Shown: positions 51,395 to 63,786, numbered from the stretch's first letter. The stretch: DNA of 64,000 nt from Ophiura sarsii (GCA_035610835.1 CM069455.1:35049596-35113595), one strand, 5' to 3'. The notes: generated by a model not told the origin, from the letters alone. Made by a program: numbers and translations.

Positions 51395-51468
51395 GAAAAA
51401 AAGAAGAAAAAAAACGTCCGACCGACCTAGGAGTTCATAAAAGAGGGTGTGGGGTTTTCGTCACCTAA
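51395..51468 (+). mobile_element. CGACGA / GGTCGG-family fragment
   Basis: Only one end is recognisable: CGTCCGACCGACC, then GTGGGGTTTTCGTCACCTAA. The other end was not found. Confidence 0.55.
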
Positions 51469-52246
51469 ACGATGTGTACATTTATGTTACGGGAAGACCT
51501 ACGGGATATGTAACATCATTATTTTAGTATAACATCAGAATATTGGTTCTTTCGTAATTATGTAGCCGTATATGAAAATACATTAAAAAGTATGCTGACA
51601 AACAGATGCAATTATAGGTGACAGAAAATATATAGAATATAGGCTAGTCTGTTATATATAATTTATTAAACGGACTCAAGTTGTAGAGAATGAAATTACG
51701 TTACACCTTAGGCTATGTCCTGTGTACATTGATGTATCGCCACTGCGAAGACAATGAATACAGGGGAATACATATTGCTTTCATATATTTTTAACTGCTC
51801 TATGAAATAAAATAAAAACTAAGTTTAGATGCTGCAATGTTTTTTGCGACAATAGTTAAGACCCAAGACGATTAAAAAGTGCACGTTAACTCATCACTCT
51901 ACGGAATAGAAATCAACAGATTAAAAAAGGACCATGAAACAGTGATTTGACAACGTCCACAAAAATGAACCAACTGTGCTTGGACAGACCGGCTACCAGC
52001 ACAAGCCACACTTGAATGAGCAAGATGCAATGAAATGGGAGGTGTTTTTTTCCTGGACACACTAGAGAAAGATAGGTTCATTACCATCAGTTATATGGAA
52101 TTACACTGGATAATGACATTCATACTCCTATAACAGCCGTAATATCCAAGCAATTATCTCACCGTCGCGCTGGATCCCGTAATTGCATTGGTTCAGCTAT
52201 AAACCACTAGAACTATCGCTGCGGAGAGATAATTATAGACTGGAAC

Positions 52247-52550
52247 GAAGAAGATGTTAAAGACACCACCATAATGCATTGCCTTTTTTGTGTGCAAAAT
52301 GTCCGAATTCTGGTCTCCAATTTGTCTCGGTTCCCATAGACATTATGCACACAATCAAGGCTTCATAGCGCATTCATCGTTGGAGCTCTTAGGTTTTAGT
52401 TTACATCAATGAATACATTTGTTCTCAGTGTTTCTTTTTCTTATTTCTAAAGCTTTTAAGTTTAGAGCTCGACAAATGTATCTTGTGAAAAAAGCTTTAG
52501 ATGGCTGGCGCTCGCGCAATGCATTGTGGGAATACCTTAAATTCTTCTTT
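52247..52550 (+). mobile_element. ATGCATTG-family MITE, copy 4 (arm A)
   Basis: Bounded by GAAGAAGATGTTAAAGACAC and ACCTTAAATTCTTCTTT. It is inherited by both arms of the duplication, so it was present before the duplication. Confidence 0.88.
52515..52532 (-). promoter_or_regulatory. Candidate ZNF143/Staf site in MITE end (arm A)
   Basis: The minus strand reads TTCCCACAATGCATTGCG, identical to the site at 50389. It is the right end of the element. Confidence 0.5.
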
Positions 52551-53303
52551 GAGACTGGGACAAGAATACGTCAAATTCAATTTAAATCACGATACTTAAA
52601 GAGGGCGTTACTGAAAGTGGTCGCAGAAGTAATGTCTTATGTGTGGTATATGTATATTCATTACACAACCAGTGGCGTAGCCAGGGGCGGGAGGCCCATT
52701 GCTTCCCCTGCTAGGGTTGCCTGTCGGAGAATCACCCGGCAAATCAGCAAGTACCTAAATGTGACCAAGATTTGTTGACAATGTCTTTATTAACGCCCTC
52801 CACGAAATAATCTCAATCTGCATCTCTTAAGTCCCAAAGTGATGTCACGGGTTGTAAATACGTAGATAACGGCAAGTTTATGTACAGTAATATTTCTCAT
52901 ACGAAAAGAAGAGAAAATTGATTAAAACTATGATTTCATATGAACATATCAAATTGAATTGGTACGAACAAGATATGGTTGTATGCAGACATTCATTCGT
53001 TGTTTTATTCTCTGATGGGTTTTTCTCATACCGTATTTACATAAGATGAGATATAATCAGTTTTATGATGAAAGTAATTACATTTATGTTATGATTGAGC
53101 AATTGTGCACACATCAAGGTCATTGGTAACGTCATGCACCATATTCATGATAGCTACTACCTATTCAAGCTGTATTAACTTTGAAATCCGATGAGCTTTG
53201 GGCATCGGACATTTTGTAATTATGTTTTCCCGAAACAAACATTTCAACTAACCATACCATAATAGTCCAGAGATGTCCTGTTATCTATAATAGATATTCA
53301 TCT

Positions 53304-53538
53304 TAGGCGACGAGCAAAACACCCTGTTGTCGGGCAAACGGACCTCTAGTCTTAGGCATAGGACGGTCGGTCATGCGGGTTTTTATTTATTTTTATTTCG
53401 GTTAATGTTGGTGAATTGTTAACATTATTCGACATTTTCGTTAATAAAAAAGTCCTCAACATTGATCTTTGAAAAAAAAATTGAAGGGAAAAAATGGAAA
53501 GAGCGTGCCCGTACAACAAGGGTTTTTTTCGTCGCCTT
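53304..53538 (+). mobile_element. CGACGA / GGTCGG-family element (arm A)
   Basis: Ends TAGGCGACGAGCAAAACACC and GGGTTTTTTTCGTCGCCT; the left part carries GGACGGTCGGTC. The same element is in arm B. Confidence 0.75.
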
Positions 53539-53685
53539 ACTGCGCATCATTGAATGTCCACCTGTATTATAGTTACATTGATGGCAATTAAAACGTTATT
53601 TGCTGAACTATCACCTTTGCATCTTACACCGAAATTTAGTTGTTTAAAGAGATCGTTGTAAAATGCAGAGATATAAATACTTCTC

Positions 53686-53963
53686 AACCCTAACCCCGGT
53701 TTAGGGTTTTTGACCGGGATCACAATTTTCGAGGAAAAAACACCAACTAAATCTCCGGGAACCTGCCGGGATTCTATCCGGGGACCCTCCGTTCTTAAGC
53801 CCCACGTTCCAACCACTAAGCCGTGGCCCTCATCTACACATTCGCGCAGTATACTGCGCTCACTATATAGGCTCGGTTGACTACATCATCGAAAACCGAC
53901 GGCGCATGCGTTTGGAGAGGGACTTTGGATTAGCATTTTTTAGCACTCAGAGAGGTTAGGGTT
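53686..53963 (-). mobile_element. tRNA-derived SINE-like insertion with inverted AACCCTAACC ends
   Basis: The segment is absent from the paired copy of the local duplication (around 60345), so it is a real insertion. Its minus strand holds an A box ACGGCTTAGTGGTTGG and a B box GGATAGAATCC (about 53830 down to 53757). The insert begins AACCCTAACC and ends GGTTAGGGTT, followed by a CA microsatellite. The 14.0-kb SINE shares the GGTTAGGGTT tail. Confidence 0.65.
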
Positions 53964-53969
53964 AATAGA

Positions 53970-53991
53970 ACACACACACACACACACACAA
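53970..53991 (+). repeat. CA microsatellite
   Basis: About 11 CA units directly after the SINE-like insertion in arm A; absent from arm B. Confidence 0.95.
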
Positions 53992-54195
53992 AGTTACCTT
54001 TAAAAAAAACCAGTATTTTCAAACATATACTATCATTCGCATACATATTCATGTATTTATATTCCTTTGCCATTTACTATAATATTGCTTGTATCTCGCG
54101 AAAACTTGAGCATTTTTTATTGTACAATCAGCTCCATGCAATTCGATGATGACACATACTTTGTATAATACCTTGTATTATGCAGATGAAAGATT

Positions 54196-54239
54196 AGTTT
54201 TGTATTTGGTAAAACCAACAGCCGCGTGGAAAGTGTTAA
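54196..54239 (-). mobile_element. CACGCGG-family MITE remnant, arm A
   Basis: Only the terminal segment (GTAAAACCAACAGCCGCG, then TGGAAAGTGTTAA) remains. The homologous position in arm B has a longer copy, so most of the element was deleted in A. Confidence 0.75.
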
Positions 54240-54977
54240 GGTTGCTTGTAAGTATGGCGATGCGAAATATTATTTGGCGACTATCGTATAAGTCTTTAAT
54301 ACGTCACTTATACGTTCAAACCATTCGTTCTAGATTAGAAGTGCGGCCTTAGATGTGAACATTTTAAGAAAATGTACCTAATTGCTGTCTTCCACGTCCC
54401 ATATACCAGCAGTATCAGGGGAATTCTTATTGACAACTTTGTCTGCTGCAACTCTCATCCATGCACTTATTTCATCTAGAATCGACACAATGGTAAATGA
54501 ACTTGTTTAAGGAATACCAAATTATCTTTCAAATAAATTGCAACGTGTACAGAATACAGCAATGGCTCGAATTCGATCAAAATACGGAAGTATATAACCA
54601 CATCGCTCCATATGTTGAAACAGCTTCTCAGACTGCCAATCTAATATGGAATTAATGCAGATTGGAAATCGCTAAATGATTGAGTGCATGGTGGTTCATA
54701 TTTCAACAGAACTTCTTATATGTTTCTCACCTAACCATAATCTAAGTGCATAGGTGTCAAAATTCAACTTTACTCTTACAGCTTGAAAATTGTGTTAATA
54801 TGCATCCGATAAAACAAGACCGTATCCATCAAAAAAGGAAGGTATTTCTGGTTCAAAACGACAAATAAATAACGGAACAACGACATGTGTGATTAAAAAA
54901 ATGAGACTTTCTGTCACCGCATTTTTGTTAACAAATGTTATTTAAGAATAACATTTGTGCCTTAAACTATTGAACAG

Positions 54978-55396
54978 TTAAAGGAGGTGTCCCGCAAGCA
55001 TAAAAGTGTGCATTATATGTTAGAAAAATAACTATCGAGCCCATATTTTGTAATTATATAGAATTAAACACCACACTTATGACAAAAACAAATAAAAACC
55101 GCAATCTCTCAACATGCACTTTTTAAAATTCGCGGCGATCGACAGTCCCAGTGTCGATGATGTCATAGTTATACAATGCACATGCGCAAATTTGAGCACC
55201 GATACCCATGACGTCATCGACACCGGGACTTTCGATCGTCGCGAATTTTAAAAATTGCATGTTGCGTGATGCCAGTTTTTATTCATGTTTGTGACTAGTA
55301 TGGTGTTTTGTTCTATATAATTACGTCATTTTGGCTCGATAATTATTTTTCTAACAAATTATACTCAATGTTGTGCTTGCGGGACCCTTCCTTTAA
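54978..55396 (+). mobile_element. Palindromic TTAA element, copy 2, with empty site
   Basis: It is bounded by TTAAAGGAGGTGTCCCGC and GGGACCCTTCCTTTAA. Arm B shows the undisturbed target GAACAGTTAAGTTTAG at 62437-62450, so the insertion post-dates the duplication or was absent from the other allele. No coding capacity. Confidence 0.95.
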
Positions 55397-56049
55397 GTTT
55401 TGTTCGGGATTTTGGGTTGTTTTGTAATTGGGAAATACTGTATCTCACTAAAAGACACTTTTAATGACCTTGTCAAATTCACAATGTGATTTCAGTTATA
55501 GCTGAACATTCAAAATGACTGACATGGTGAACAATTACCTAATGCTAATTTGGCAGACAGAAAAATTGGAAAATTGTGTGTATACCTATTCACCTACATA
55601 ATTTCTGTTTACTGTAGAAAGACTTATTTTTCAAATATAAAATACTGCTACTTTTATTTTGTCTCCTTTTATGTTCCTTTCGCTAGCTGTCGTTAGCTAG
55701 AAATTAAGTCAATGGTTAACTGCATAATGAACAATTCAGGGCCCATCAAGTTGCCAATTAATTATAACATAATGGCTTTCGTCAGTATAACACGTTCATT
55801 AGGCTAATGAAAGGTGATTTTGAGCTTCTTTACCAACAAGCATAACCAACACATTTCAGGTCGGTTACAGAATAGCACAAGCCAAAATCTCGGGGAAAAT
55901 GAATCCGGTCATTGACACCGTACAAAGACTTTGACACCCTTATAAGCATCCGATAATAGCAGCGCCCATTTGGCCTTCACAAATGTAAATAAGCGAATAC
56001 TCTTTTCGTGCACAGTGACTATCTACGTTCATATTCTATTAAGTTTGAC

Positions 56050-56330
56050 TTAAGGGGGGACTTAAGGAAGTTTTTGATTTGATTTTTTGAATTTTGTGAG
56101 TGCTGTATTATTGAACTATTAATCAAATGTATATAAAAGTATACATTTTTGGAAAGGAAATGGATCAGAGAATCCAAATTTGGCGTCAATTTTGACCAAA
56201 AATTAGATTTTTTTGAGAAAATCACAAAATTCACTTTTTTGACCCAATTTTTTTTGAACAAAGCTAACAAAAAATAATTTTGAGTAAAAAATGGCCAAAT
56301 CACTTTATAATGATGTTAAGACCCTGTGTA
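56050..56330 (+). repeat. AT-rich dispersed repeat, copy at end of arm A
   Basis: It begins at the TTAA where arm A loses similarity to arm B. It contains AAGTTTTTGATTTGA and GGCGTCAATTTTGACC, matching the 27-kb copy. It may be the insertion that ended the homology. Confidence 0.7.
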
Positions 56331-57958
56331 TTGGAAATGAGACTTTGAAAATAGGATTTTTTTTTTATTAAATGGTGCTAATCATGGTTTGTCTTTGTTG
56401 TTAGGTGGCACATTTGGTATCAAATTATGCCTAAAAGATTCATCTAAATGCCTATCTAGCCTGTTTGGTCAAAAAGAAAATTTAATGTTACTGAAAATGA
56501 CATAAGCAAAGTAGTATACTCTCTTTTGTTGAACCCTTTATAATAGCGCAAACAAGAATCTCGAGAAATCGATGTCGGTCATTGACACCTTTACCGGCAT
56601 CCCCCATTCCACCTTCCTGTTTGCATTACATCTACTACCATAGTTTGTTGAGGGATGAGGTAAATTTCTAATTATGAATATTTCAGTATAGTATTAATAT
56701 TGTTCAATATATTAATATACTAACACCTATCTTACTTTGATGTACTGCCGGTATGGGGAGAGATATCGTGTGTATTGATGTTCACTCAAGGGAACTATCG
56801 TGAACAAAGAATCCACAATGTGAAAAGCACCATTCACTATCAAATGGAAAGTAATGAAATCCAATACAGATTAATAGGTTGACGCGGTAGAGCGGCGGAG
56901 ACTATAAATCAACTTCATATGTTATGTCAAAACTTATGGAATATGAAAGTTAAGAGATAATTATTAACGTTACATGGCTCTTGGCGTTATACAAGAATAC
57001 GTTTAGGGTGTCCCATATTGAGTATTATTTTACTGTAAATATTATGACCAAGAATGGATTCTATTAATTAAGTCAAGCTAAACAATTCCTTTATGCCATA
57101 CAAACATTACTTAACACACACAAATCGTTGGCATAAATCAACTTAAAATTAAATATATCCGCTTACCTGCATAATATTTCAATAGACTTTTGTGCTGAAT
57201 TAAAAGAGATCAGTTCGGTAAAATTCTACAGTTTCACTAATTGTACCTTAAAATGTCTGTAATTTCTGTCAGAAACGTTCGATGCTTAAAATCTGTGTGT
57301 GTTATAAGTTGATTTGGCAAATACAATATCGCGTGCGTTATATGTATGTGTTTAGCACGTCACTAACTGCAACAAAACAATTGATAAAGCATAATTAATT
57401 ACAAAGTTGAACACGAATACAGCGGAGTTTTTAGTCCATAAAGGCAAATTGAATAGACACTGTGTGCATTACGCTGTAACGATTTGTTAATATCGACCAT
57501 GTTACAACAGTTTGTGTTTGAATGTTGTTGACCTTTCAAATTGATATCATAATATGTATTCATACCACACACCGAATACATTGATCGTTTAGTTGAAGGC
57601 AATAATGTGTAAATGATGTCAATTTAACTTATCTTCTATTGACGCAATATTTTCATAGATAATCAGTTCGATAAATGTACGTGTTTACTCATGGATTTTT
57701 CTATGATTAGCTACTGCGTTTAACACGTGGTAGAAAAGAGTGCCGCCGGTGGTGGTTTTCATTGGGAAGTGAAATAGGTAAATCGTGCTAAACTAGCTAC
57801 TTTTACCTGTCAATGGGCGAAATCTGTCTCTTTAATAAGTGACCATTGATGTGCGCCTACGTGGTCAATTAAAAATAATGACACCCATATTTACACAAAT
57901 CTTATTTCTCTCCAAAACACCAGCAGCATTTTCACTTTTTATCAGACACCCCAACAAC
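56331..57958. other. Unassigned DNA between duplication arms
   Basis: It has no counterpart after arm B inside the window. The orphan end AGGGTGTCCCATATTGAG is at 57007. No exon seen. Confidence 0.5.
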
Positions 57959-58294
57959 TTAAAGGTGTATGTTCTGATCACCTTTCTATTTTTGGCTAAA
58001 TTTTTTCTTTTCACATGAAGATATGTTGATATCAGAAGAATCCCCATATTTTTCTCATTATGTGAAATATTAGGGGCCAGAAATGTTCCATTTAGAAATG
58101 ATAGGCTACAATGTGTGAATTACTGCCAAAGGTTATAACCAAACGCCAATTTGTGTGCGACTCAATGGGCACATTTATTGTGACTGTGTGCTTCTAAAAT
58201 AAGAACCATTGGAGTTATGCAACTCAAACTTTGAAATGCGACAATTTTGAGGATGACCTTTCCTAAATAGAAAACATTAATTTGAAAATCGGAC
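57959..58294 (+). mobile_element. GATCAC-family MITE, copy 5
   Basis: It starts TTAAAGGTGTATGTTCTGAT and ends after AAAATCGGACC, like copy 1, without a right terminal repeat. It lies just before arm B of the duplication. Confidence 0.8.
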
Positions 58295-58974
58295 CAGCAA
58301 AAAAATCATTGGGTTATTGAAATGGCGTAAACAATAATTCTAAGTATGTTGCGCTGAAAATATTTAGAATATAGGCTTGTCTGTTATATATAGTTTATTT
58401 AATGGACTCAAGTTGTAGAGAATAAAATTACGTTACACCCACCGTAGGCTATGTCCAGTATACATTTCCCCTCTTTGATGTATCGCCACTGCGAAGACAA
58501 TTAATACATATATTGCTTTCATATATTTTTAAGTACTCTATGAAATAAAAACCTAAGTTTAGATGCTGCAATGTTTTTGCGACAATAGTTAAGACCCAAG
58601 ACGAATAAAAAGTGCACGTTAACTCATCACTCTACGGAATAGAAATCAACAGATTAAAAAAAGGACCATGAAACAGTGATTTGACAACGTCCACAAAATG
58701 AACCAACTGTGCTTGGACAGACCAGGCTACCTGCACAAGCCACACTTCCATGAATGAGCAAGATGCAATGAAATGGGAGGTGTGTTTTTCCTGGACACAC
58801 TAGATAAAAAGATAGGTTCATTACCATCCGTTATATGGAATTACACTGGATAATGACATTCATACTCCTATAACAGCCGTAATATCCAAGCAATTATCTC
58901 ACCACCGCGCTGGCTATAACGATCCCGTAATTGCATTGGTTCTATCGCTGCGGAGAGATAATTATAGACTGGGA

Positions 58975-59278
58975 CGAAGAAGATTTTAAAGACACTACCA
59001 TAATACATTGCTTTTTTTGGAAAAATGTACTAATTCTGGTCTCCAATTTGTCTCGGTTCCCATAGACATTATGCACACAATCAAGGCTTCATAGCGCATG
59101 CATCGTTGGAGCTCTTAGGTTTTAGTTTACATCAATGAATACATTTGTTCTCAGTGTTCCTTTTTTCTTATTTCTAAAACTTTTTAGTTTAAAGCTCGAC
59201 AAATGTATCTTGTGAAAAAAGCTTTAGTTGGCTAGCGTTCGCGCAATGCATTGTGGGAAGACCTTAATTTCTTCTTTG
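58975..59278 (+). mobile_element. ATGCATTG-family MITE, copy 5 (arm B)
   Basis: This is the orthologous position of the arm A copy, with the same ends and core. It differs by scattered substitutions and small indels. Confidence 0.88.
59242..59259 (-). promoter_or_regulatory. Candidate ZNF143/Staf site in MITE end (arm B)
   Basis: The same 18-mer as in arm A is conserved between the arms. Confidence 0.5.
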
Positions 59279-59956
59279 AGACTGGGACAAGAATACGTCA
59301 AATTCAATTTAAATCACGATACTTAAAGAGGGCGTTACTTAAAGTGGTCGCAGAAGTAATGTCTTATGTGTGGTATATACATTACACAACCAGTGGCGTA
59401 GCCATGGGCGGGAGGCCCATTGCTTCCCCTGCTAGGGTTGCCTGTCGGAAAATCACCCGGAAAATCAGCAAGTACCTAAATGTGACAAAGATTTGTTGAC
59501 AATGTCTTTATTAACGCCCTCCACGAACTAATCTTAAGCTTAATCTGCATCTCTTAAGTCCCAAAGTGGTGTCACGGGTTGTATAAGTAGATAACGGCAA
59601 GTTTATGTACAGGAGTGACTCTTATGAAAAGAAGAGAAATTTTATTAATTGAATTGGTACGAAAAGGATATGGTTGTATCAGATTACATAAGATGAGATA
59701 TAATCAGTTTTATGATGAAAGTAATTACATTTATATTATGATTGAGTAACTGTGTACACATCAAGGTCATTAGAAACGTCATGCACCAAGTTCACGATAG
59801 CTACTACCTTTTCAAGCTATATTAACTTTGAAATCCGATGAGCTTTTAAGGCATTGACATATTGTAATTATGTTTTCCCGAAACAAACATTCCAACTAAC
59901 CATACCATAATACGGTAGTCCAGAGATGTCCTGTTATCTATTATAGATATTCATCA

Positions 59957-60187
59957 TAGACGACGAGCAAGACACCCTGTTTTGCGGGCAAACGGATCTC
60001 TCAGGTATAGGACGGACGGTCGGACGGGTTTTATTCATTTTTATTTCGGTTAATGTTGGTGAATTGTTAACATTATTCGACATATTCGTTAATAAAAAAA
60101 GTTATCAAAATTGATCTTTAAAAATAAATTTGAAGGAAAAAAATGGGTAGAGCGTGCCCGTACAACAGGGTTTTTTTTCGTCACCTT
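59957..60187 (+). mobile_element. CGACGA / GGTCGG-family element (arm B)
   Basis: Ends TAGACGACGAGCAAGACACC and GGGTTTTTTTTCGTCACC, orthologous to the arm A copy, so it pre-dates the duplication. Confidence 0.75.
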
Positions 60188-60891
60188 CGCATATACTAAA
60201 TGCGCATCATTGAATGTCCACCTGTATTATAGTTACATTGATGGCGATTATAACTTTATTTTGCTGAACTGTCACCTTTGCATCCTACACCGAAATGTAG
60301 TTGTTTAAAGAGATCGTTGTAAAATGTAGAGATATAAGATAGGAAATACTTCTTGAAATAATGAAAACATATTTTCAAACCTATATCACATTCAGATACA
60401 TATTCAGGTATATAGCATATATTCCTTTACCATTTACTGTACTGCTTATATCTCGCGAAAATGGACATTTTTCATTCAGCTCCATGCAATTCGATAATGA
60501 CACATACTTTGTATAATGCCCGTATTATGCAGATGAAAGATTAGTGCAAACATTATTGTGTTTTGGAAATGAAATTGAGGAATTACAAAAAGATAAACTA
60601 TATCTCCATAATGAGAAAATGAACTCATCGTTATCACATCAAAACCTAATCGTAAATCATACATAATAATGATATCGTCATCTATCAGAATAAATTCAAA
60701 TTATATTTGCATTGTTATGGTCCGTAAGGAAGCACTACACAGCTAGTACGTATGTCTCATGCGTATAAGTGACTTTTACGTAAGACCTATTCGATAGTCG
60801 ACCAAGAAATAGTTTGCATCACCAAACATTCAAAAAATGGAACTTTAAAATAATGCAATTATTTCCAAAACAATGATTGCATTGGTCTCAA

Positions 60892-61105
60892 GTTCCAAAA
60901 TGTCACAAAAGGTTTTAAATATTTATGTCAAAATTATTGAATTTCATTACCATATTTAAAATCACCATACGAAATGCATTAAAATAAGTACAAACATGAC
61001 TAGTATTGGTTCAGTAATCCTTCAGATAGACCTTGACATTTTGAGAAATGTTTCTGAAAAATCTGTTTTGGCTGTTAAAACCAACAGCCGCGTGGAAAGT
61101 GTTAA
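60892..61105 (-). mobile_element. CACGCGG-family MITE, arm B, one end lost
   Basis: The copy runs from GTTCCAAAATGTCAC through the standard core to CCGCGTGGAAAGTGTTAA. The other terminal repeat is absent. Confidence 0.83.
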
Positions 61106-61697
61106 GGTTGCTTGTAAGTATGGCGATGCGAAATATTATTTGGCGACTGTCGTATCGTTCAAGCCACTGAATATACTTATAAGTCTTTAATACGTCACTT
61201 ATACATTCAAACCATTCGTACTAGATTAGAAGTGCGGCCTAAGATGTCATGTGGTGAACATTTTAAGAAAATGTACCTAATTGCTGTCTTCCACGTCCCA
61301 TATACCAGCAGTATCAGGGGAATTCTTATTGACAAATTTGTCTGCTGCAACTCTCATCCATGCACTTATTTCATCTAGAAATCGACACAATGGTAAATGA
61401 ACTTGTTTAAGGAATACCAAATTATCTTTCAAATAAATTGCAACGTGTACAGAATACAGCAATGGCTCGAATTCGATCAAAATACGGAAGTATATAACCA
61501 CATCGCTCCATATATTGAAACAGCTTCTCAGACTGCCAATCTAATATGGAATTAATGCAGATTGGAAATCGCTAAATGATTGAGTGCATGGTGGTTCATA
61601 TTTCAACAGAAATTCTTATATTATGTTTCTCACCTAACCATAATCTAAGTGCATAGGTGTCAAAATTCAACTTTACTCTTACAGGTTGAAATTTGTG

Positions 61698-62050
61698 TTA
61701 AAGGTAGATGACCCGATCACATTTTCGTAACGCAGAATTATTTCAAACATACTAAGATTTTCATATCATATAAAAGCTCGTATTTTTCTCATCATCATAC
61801 TGAAATTTGACGGCCTAATTCGGTATAATGACAGAGAAATCGACGAAATAGCGTTGAATTACCGCGAATGGTGGTTACCACCGATATAGTTTGTGTACTA
61901 CTCAATGGGTACAGTTCACAGCATCTTGTGCGTCTAATATAAGAACCATAATAGCTATGCATCTCAAATTTTGGGACACGACGTTTTTAAGGATGACCTT
62001 TCATGTAGAATAGAAAACTTCAATTTGAAAATCGGAACATCTACCTTTAA
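61698..62050 (+). mobile_element. GATCAC-family TTAA MITE, copy 6, with empty site
   Basis: TTAAAGGTAGATG and CATCTACCTTTAA bound a 353-bp element. In arm A the same flanks meet at a single TTAA (54795-54798), so this is a clean insertion with TTAA target duplication. Confidence 0.95.
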
Positions 62051-62194
62051 TACGCATCCGATAAAACAAGACCGTATCCATCAAAAAAAGGAAGGTATTT
62101 CTAGTTCAAAACGACAAATAAATAACGGAACAACGACATGTGTGATTCAAAAAATGAGACTTTCTGTCACCGCATTTTTGTTAACAAATGTTAT

Positions 62195-62409
62195 TTAACC
62201 CCCTGAGAACTACCGGCCGATTGGTTAAAAAGATGGATACATCATTTATTGAACCAATGAGAGACATTGTTAGAATAATTGTATCCCTGATAAAGATGGG
62301 AGTGAAACATTTTACAAGCTGCATTTGTATTGGCTATTCAGATGAGTACATCTTGTAATAAACCAATCAGAACCACTGTAAGATAGACAGGTAGACCCCA
62401 GTGGGTTAA
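62195..62409 (+). mobile_element. CCCC-start TTAA MITE, copy 2, with empty site
   Basis: TTAACCCCCTGAGAACTACC starts it and ACCCCAGTGGGTTAA ends it. Arm A keeps a single TTAA at 54942-54945 between matching flanks. The core resembles the reverse complement of the 34.4-kb copy. Confidence 0.93.
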
Positions 62410-63093
62410 GAACACAATTTGAGCCTTAAACTATTGAACAGTTAAGTTTAGTTCGGGATTTTGGGTTGTTTTGTAATTGGGAAATACTGTATCTCACTAA
62501 AAGACACTTTTAATGACCTTGTCAAATTCACAATGTGATTTCAGTTATAGCTGAACATTCAAAATGGCTGACATGGTGAACAATTACCTAATGCTAATTT
62601 GGCAGACAGAAAAATTGGCAAATTGTGCGTGTACCTATGCACCTACATCATTTCTGTTTACTGTAGAAAGACTTATTTTTCAAATATAAAATACTGCTAC
62701 TTTTATTTTGTCTCCATTTATGTTCCTTTCGCTAGCTGTCGTTAGCTAGAAATTAAGTCAATGGTTAACTGCATAATGAACAATTCAGGGCTCATCAAGT
62801 TGCCAATTAATTATAACATAATGGCTTTCGTCAGTATAACACGTTCATTAGGCTAATGAAAGGTGATTTTGAGCTTCTTTTCCAACAAGCATAACCAACA
62901 CACATTTCAGAATAACACAAGCCAGAATCTCGGGGAAAATGAATCCGGTCATTGACACCGTACAAAGACTTTGACACCCTTATAAGCATCCGATAATGTC
63001 AGCGCCCATTCGGCCTTGACAATTGTAAATAAGCGAATACTCTTCTCGTGCACAGTGACTATTTACGTTCATATTCTATTAAGTTTGACTTAA

Positions 63094-63698
63094 AGGCCCT
63101 ACCAACAAATCCAGATGTTAAACACATTACAATTGTGGTCTCAGATACTAGTAGTATTCCATAATTAAACATGACAGGTTTACGGTTACCAGTGTTCGCA
63201 TTAAGTGGTGGTCCGGTTGCCCGGGACCACCAAAATTAGCACCGGGCAACCAACTTTTACGTTTGCAGTTGCCCGGAGGGCAACCAAAAATCTTACTAGA
63301 AGTTAACACATGAATTTAAATATTTTACAGAACTGTGAATGAAACAAAATCAGCTAAATAATAACTGTATAATCCAAGTTTCATACGGAAAATATCAATC
63401 TATCATTGTACTACTTCCATGATCTCATTTGGACCTAATTAGTACATGTAACCTATTTACATGTATACCGTGTACGCGTCGTAGACGTAGTCTGTATACT
63501 ATTACATGTAGCACTAGCAGTAATACGAGACTTCCATGATCTCATAAGCAACAACGACAGCACAGCAGCACTAACTAACCCTACTTACGTGTTCCTTAAC
63601 AATTCCAATATATAACCCAACTTGAATTGTCAACTCAACATTTTCACTTATATCATGTGATACAAATATCTATTATGAAGTACTGTCAGGCCCGTAAC

Positions 63699-63700
<2 letters not shown>
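63094..63700. other. Post-duplication DNA with GTTGCCCGG inverted repeats
   Basis: After the TTAA breakpoint, GGTTGCCCGGGACCACC and GGGCAACC variants recur between 63216 and 63291 in both orientations. This looks like a transposon end (CAGTGTTCGCATTAAG at 63191), of unknown family. Confidence 0.45.
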
Positions 63701-63729
<29 letters not shown>

Positions 63730-63758
63730 GGACGGACGCCCTCCCCCCCCCCCCCCCC
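63701..63758 (+). repeat. Long G-run followed by C-run
   Basis: Twenty-eight G, a short GC-rich spacer, then sixteen C, preceded by GGCCCGTAACTAG. The exact lengths may be sequencing-dependent. Confidence 0.9.
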
Positions 63759-63786
63759 ACCCCAAATCTGAAAAAAAATCCTTTTT

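Larger units (their letters stand above)
51620..56053 (+). repeat. Segmental duplication, arm A
   Basis: This arm matches 58345-63093 in the same order and orientation, with a few per cent substitutions judged by eye. Relative to arm B it carries a SINE at 53686 and a palindromic TTAA element at 54978, and it lacks two TTAA elements found in B. Homology stops at a TTAA at 56050. Confidence 0.92.
58345..63093 (+). repeat. Segmental duplication, arm B
   Basis: This is the direct partner of 51620-56053. It carries TTAA elements at 61698 and 62195 that arm A lacks, and extra DNA at about 60546-61070. It lacks about 45 bp present in A near 53000. Homology ends at TTAA 63090-63093. The 2.3 kb between the arms is not duplicated within this window. 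Confidence 0.92.

Noticed and set aside
52419..52778. Open frame of 119 codons, partly conserved at 59251-59499
   Set aside because: It spans the right end of an ATGCATTG-family MITE and adjacent duplicated DNA. Conservation reflects the segmental duplication, and the translated sequence shows no protein family.
53686..53963. AACCCTAACC / GGTTAGGGTT as interstitial telomere repeat
   Set aside because: Only about one and a half units at each end, without an array.
63701..63758. G-quadruplex regulatory element
   Set aside because: A simple homopolymer next to repeats is better explained as low-complexity DNA, and its length may be a sequencing artefact.
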